6,445 nucleotides of DNA from an uncultured Slackia sp. Lineage in GTDB: Bacteria > Actinomycetota > Coriobacteriia > Coriobacteriales > Eggerthellaceae. This document shows positions 4,945 to 6,445 of the stretch, piece after piece. The stretch spans positions 1 to 6,445 of the forward strand of contig CAKUEV010000111.1 in assembly GCA_934646845.1 (NCBI GenBank), given 5' to 3'. The position numbers and the translations under genes were made by a program. Position 1 is the first letter of the stretch. Each line of letters opens with the position of its first letter. Below the pieces are notes generated by a model. It saw only the letters and a program-made list of their open reading frames with translations. It was not told where the DNA came from and ran no database searches.

Positions 4945-6108
4945 CTAAGATATCGCCGCCGCAAGCAAAAGCAGCACAGCGAGAAACGCGCAGTTCAATC
5001 CTGTGAATAGGCGGAAGTAGTAAGTCTTGAGTTCGGGATACGCCACGGCGAGCTGCTTATACGAAATGAGGCTCGCCATAGAAGCGATAAGCGTTCCCAA
5101 GCCGCCGATATTCACGCCCACGAGCAGCGCCGGCCAATCGGTCGTGAATCCTGAAATGAGAATTGCGGCCGGAACGTTCGAGATAATCTGGCTTGCAACA
5201 GCGCCCACAAGCAGGGCGCGGCCATCAACCAGCGCCGCCACCGCTTCACGCACCGTGTCAATGCGCGCGACGTTGCCCACGAATATAAAGAACGCGACGA
5301 AGGTGAGCAGCAACGCATAGTCGACATGGCCAAGAGCGCGCATGTCGAAAACGAGCGCGAGGGCAATCGCCGCCGCAACGATCAACCACACCGGCGCGAC
5401 ACGAGCCACGCACAGCAGACATGCCGCGATGAGCGCAATCCACGGCAGCACATCGCGCAGCGCGAACGATCCTTGCGGAGCGTTCGGATTCACGCCCGCC
5501 ATCTGCGACGGAATATGCTTGAAACGTTTGCGATCGCGCAACTCGGCAATGCCGATAGCCGCCGCAAGCAACACAAATGCCGCGGCAGAATACGGAGCCA
5601 TGATGCCCACAAGCTCCACCGCGCTCATGCCGGATACGCTTAAGAGATAGATGTTCTGCGGGTTGCCGATGGGCGTGAGCATGCTGCCTACGTTCGCCGC
5701 GACGGTCATGCACGCTATGGCGAACGCGAGTCGGCGCACGAGGCCCGCCTCGCGCAAGGCGGCAAGGGCGAGCGGCACGAAGGCCACGAGCGCAACGTCG
5801 TTGGTGACCACCATGCTCACAAAAAACGTAAGCCCCACGAGCGCCGCGATAAGTACACCGCCGCTTTTGCATGCGCGAACCAACGCGCGGCACGCCCGCG
5901 CCAGCACGCCCGCGCGCGCCAGGCCCGATGTGGCGACCATGAGGGAAAACAGCAGGCCAATCGTGCGCCAATCGACATAGTCGGCATAGCCCGCATCGGG
6001 CGGAACCGCTACGCACGACACCGCAGCCAACACGCACGCGATTGCCAACACGGCATCGCGCCGGAAGAAGTCGCGCGCACGCCATGCCGCATTCCTAAGC
6101 CTTTCCAT
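4945..6108 (-). CDS. SLC13/ArsB-type (ion transporter superfamily) permease
   Basis: This 387-residue integral membrane protein has about ten or eleven hydrophobic segments (roughly 19-36, 48-64, 84-118, 127-146, 164-188, 220-256 in two parts, 261-279, 298-320, 326-349, 364-386). The superfamily is built as an inverted repeat, each half with a re-entrant loop carrying an (S/T)N motif. Here these are TNDVALVAFVPL (102-113) and SNVPAAILISGF (310-321). The stretch NVGSMLTPIGNPQNI (139-153) is characteristic of the ArsB/CitMHS side of the group. Members move dicarboxylates, citrate, sulfate, arsenite or act as Na+/H+ antiporters, and substrate cannot be told from these motifs. The N-terminus is Arg-rich and cytoplasmic. 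The AAAGG just upstream supports the ATG. The gene is divergent from a LysR-type gene, a common arrangement of regulator and target, and lies 209 bases upstream of the flavoprotein gene on the same strand. Confidence 0.9.
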   Translation of the reverse strand: MERLRNAAWRARDFFRRDAVLAIACVLAAVSCVAVPPDAGYADYVDWRTIGLLFSLMVATSGLARAGVLARACRALVRACKSGGVLIAALVGLTFFVSMVVTNDVALVAFVPLALAALREAGLVRRLAFAIACMTVAANVGSMLTPIGNPQNIYLLSVSGMSAVELVGIMAPYSAAAFVLLAAAIGIAELRDRKRFKHIPSQMAGVNPNAPQGSFALRDVLPWIALIAACLLCVARVAPVWLIVAAAIALALVFDMRALGHVDYALLLTFVAFFIFVGNVARIDTVREAVAALVDGRALLVGAVASQIISNVPAAILISGFTTDWPALLVGVNIGGLGTLIASMASLISYKQLAVAYPELKTYYFRLFTGLNCAFLAVLLLLAAAIS

Positions 6109-6147
6109 GCGCGCCTTTCCCTCTTCTTCCCAATAATCAGTGCTCTG

Positions 6148-6176
6148 AGCCTAGCAAAAACCGCGCATCATGCCAA
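6148..6176 (-). promoter_or_regulatory. Promoter of the permease gene
   Basis: Minus-strand TTGGCA (6171-6176, five of six matches) and TAGGCT (6148-6153) are 17 bases apart, and TGC directly before the -10 makes it an extended -10. Transcription would start near 6141, leaving a leader of about 32 bases. This is the best promoter in the window by inspection. Confidence 0.6.
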
Positions 6177-6209
6177 ATGCGAGCATAGTTCAACCCGTTT
6201 CTTAAGAGC

Positions 6210-6219
6210 GCGGGCCCGC
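6210..6219. other. 10-bp GC palindrome in the permease/LysR intergenic region
   Basis: GCGGGCCCGC is perfectly self-complementary and lies between the two divergent promoters. Because the region is GC-rich, chance is a fair explanation. A role as a regulator site is possible but unsupported. Confidence 0.2.
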
Positions 6220-6315
6220 CTCACTTTCTCGCGCCGGCCAAGCGGCGACGACCACGCCTCGCTGCCCGCTGCAGCTCGCCTTCTTCCGGGCATGGCACCG
6301 TATGAAGCGAATTGC

Positions 6316-6344
6316 TTGTTATTCCTAACATTCATGTTTATTAT
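6316..6344 (+). promoter_or_regulatory. Promoter of the right-hand LysR-type gene
   Basis: TTGTTA (6316-6321) and TATTAT (6339-6344, five of six matches) are separated by 17 bases in a distinctly AT-rich patch. Transcription would begin near 6351, about 35 bases before the ATG. Confidence 0.55.
6317..6330. promoter_or_regulatory. Inverted repeat over the -35 of the right-hand LysR-type gene
   Basis: TGTTA-TTCC-TAACA is a perfect inverted repeat overlapping the -35 hexamer. A protein bound here would block this promoter, which fits the autorepression usual in LysR regulators. It includes one GTTAT half-site like those at 4822-4933, but the partner arm is CTAAC at a shorter distance. Confidence 0.4.
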
Positions 6345-6385
6345 GTTTTGCATGATGTTTTTGAATTCTACAAAGGATAAACCCC

Positions 6386-6445
6386 ATGTACGACATCCAG
6401 CACCTTGAAGCATTTCGCCTCGTCGCAGACGAGCTCAGCTTCACG
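6386..6445 (+). CDS. LysR-type transcriptional regulator, N-terminal fragment (cut by window edge)
   Basis: Only the first 20 residues are present, MYDIQHLEAFRLVADELSFT. The pattern of a short lead, then LEAF, VA and SFT, is the standard opening of LysR-family regulators just before the recognition helices. AAAGGA lies 8 bases upstream of the ATG. It is divergent from the permease gene with 277 bases between them, so the permease is its most likely target. The effector domain is outside the window, so nothing can be said of its ligand. It resembles the other LysR protein here only at family level. Confidence 0.85.
   Translation, partial: MYDIQHLEAFRLVADELSFT

Noticed and set aside
5258..6085. 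A 275-residue Arg/Cys-rich open frame on the minus strand
   Set aside because: It is a frame-shifted copy of the permease reading, with a composition typical of a GC-rich shadow frame.
6168..6413. An 81-residue open frame on the minus strand between permease and LysR
   Set aside because: It covers the divergent promoter region and the start of the LysR gene, and it has no recognisable motif.

Overview
The window is GC-rich, with many G/C third codon positions and little space between genes. It encodes a Tat-exported, lipid-anchored flavoprotein of the fumarate-reductase fold, LysR-type regulators and an ion-transporter-superfamily permease. This mix, with a Gram-positive-style lipobox straight after a twin-arginine motif, is typical of anaerobic gut Actinobacteria of the class Coriobacteriia (Eggerthellaceae such as Slackia, Eggerthella or Denitrobacterium). 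The assignment rests on gene content and composition only; the sequence contains no taxonomic marker.

Layout, left to right. At 146-1063 (minus) is a membrane-anchored protein with a long disordered cytoplasmic part and a small external domain that may be PASTA-like. Divergent from it, at 1233-1994 (plus), is a classical short-chain dehydrogenase/reductase. Convergent with that, at 2047-2931 (minus), is a LysR-type regulator with a GTG start. At 3125-4735 (minus) is the Tat-lipoprotein FAD reductase, ended by a strong hairpin at 3016-3054. At 4945-6108 (minus) is an SLC13/ArsB-type permease. At 6386 (plus) a second LysR-type regulator begins, divergent from the permease and cut by the window edge. 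There is no RNA gene, insertion sequence, phage gene or CRISPR array.

How it may work together (inference). The right half reads as a small substrate-use module: a permease, a surface flavin reductase that could use an organic molecule as electron acceptor, and LysR regulators on both sides. The reductase lacks the His/Arg active-site set expected of true fumarate reductases, has no heme or FMN-carrying domain of its own, and no electron-donor gene is in view. Its substrate and redox partner are therefore unknown. The SDR could act on the same or a related compound, but nothing in the sequence ties it to the reductase.

The most distinctive non-coding structure is in the 209-base gap upstream of the reductase. 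A three-half-site element built from GTTAT/ATAAC occurs twice with identical internal geometry, 79 bases apart, with a run of seven T (plus strand) between the copies. A further palindrome lies on the predicted transcription start. This looks like a double operator, possibly a looping one, controlling the reductase gene.
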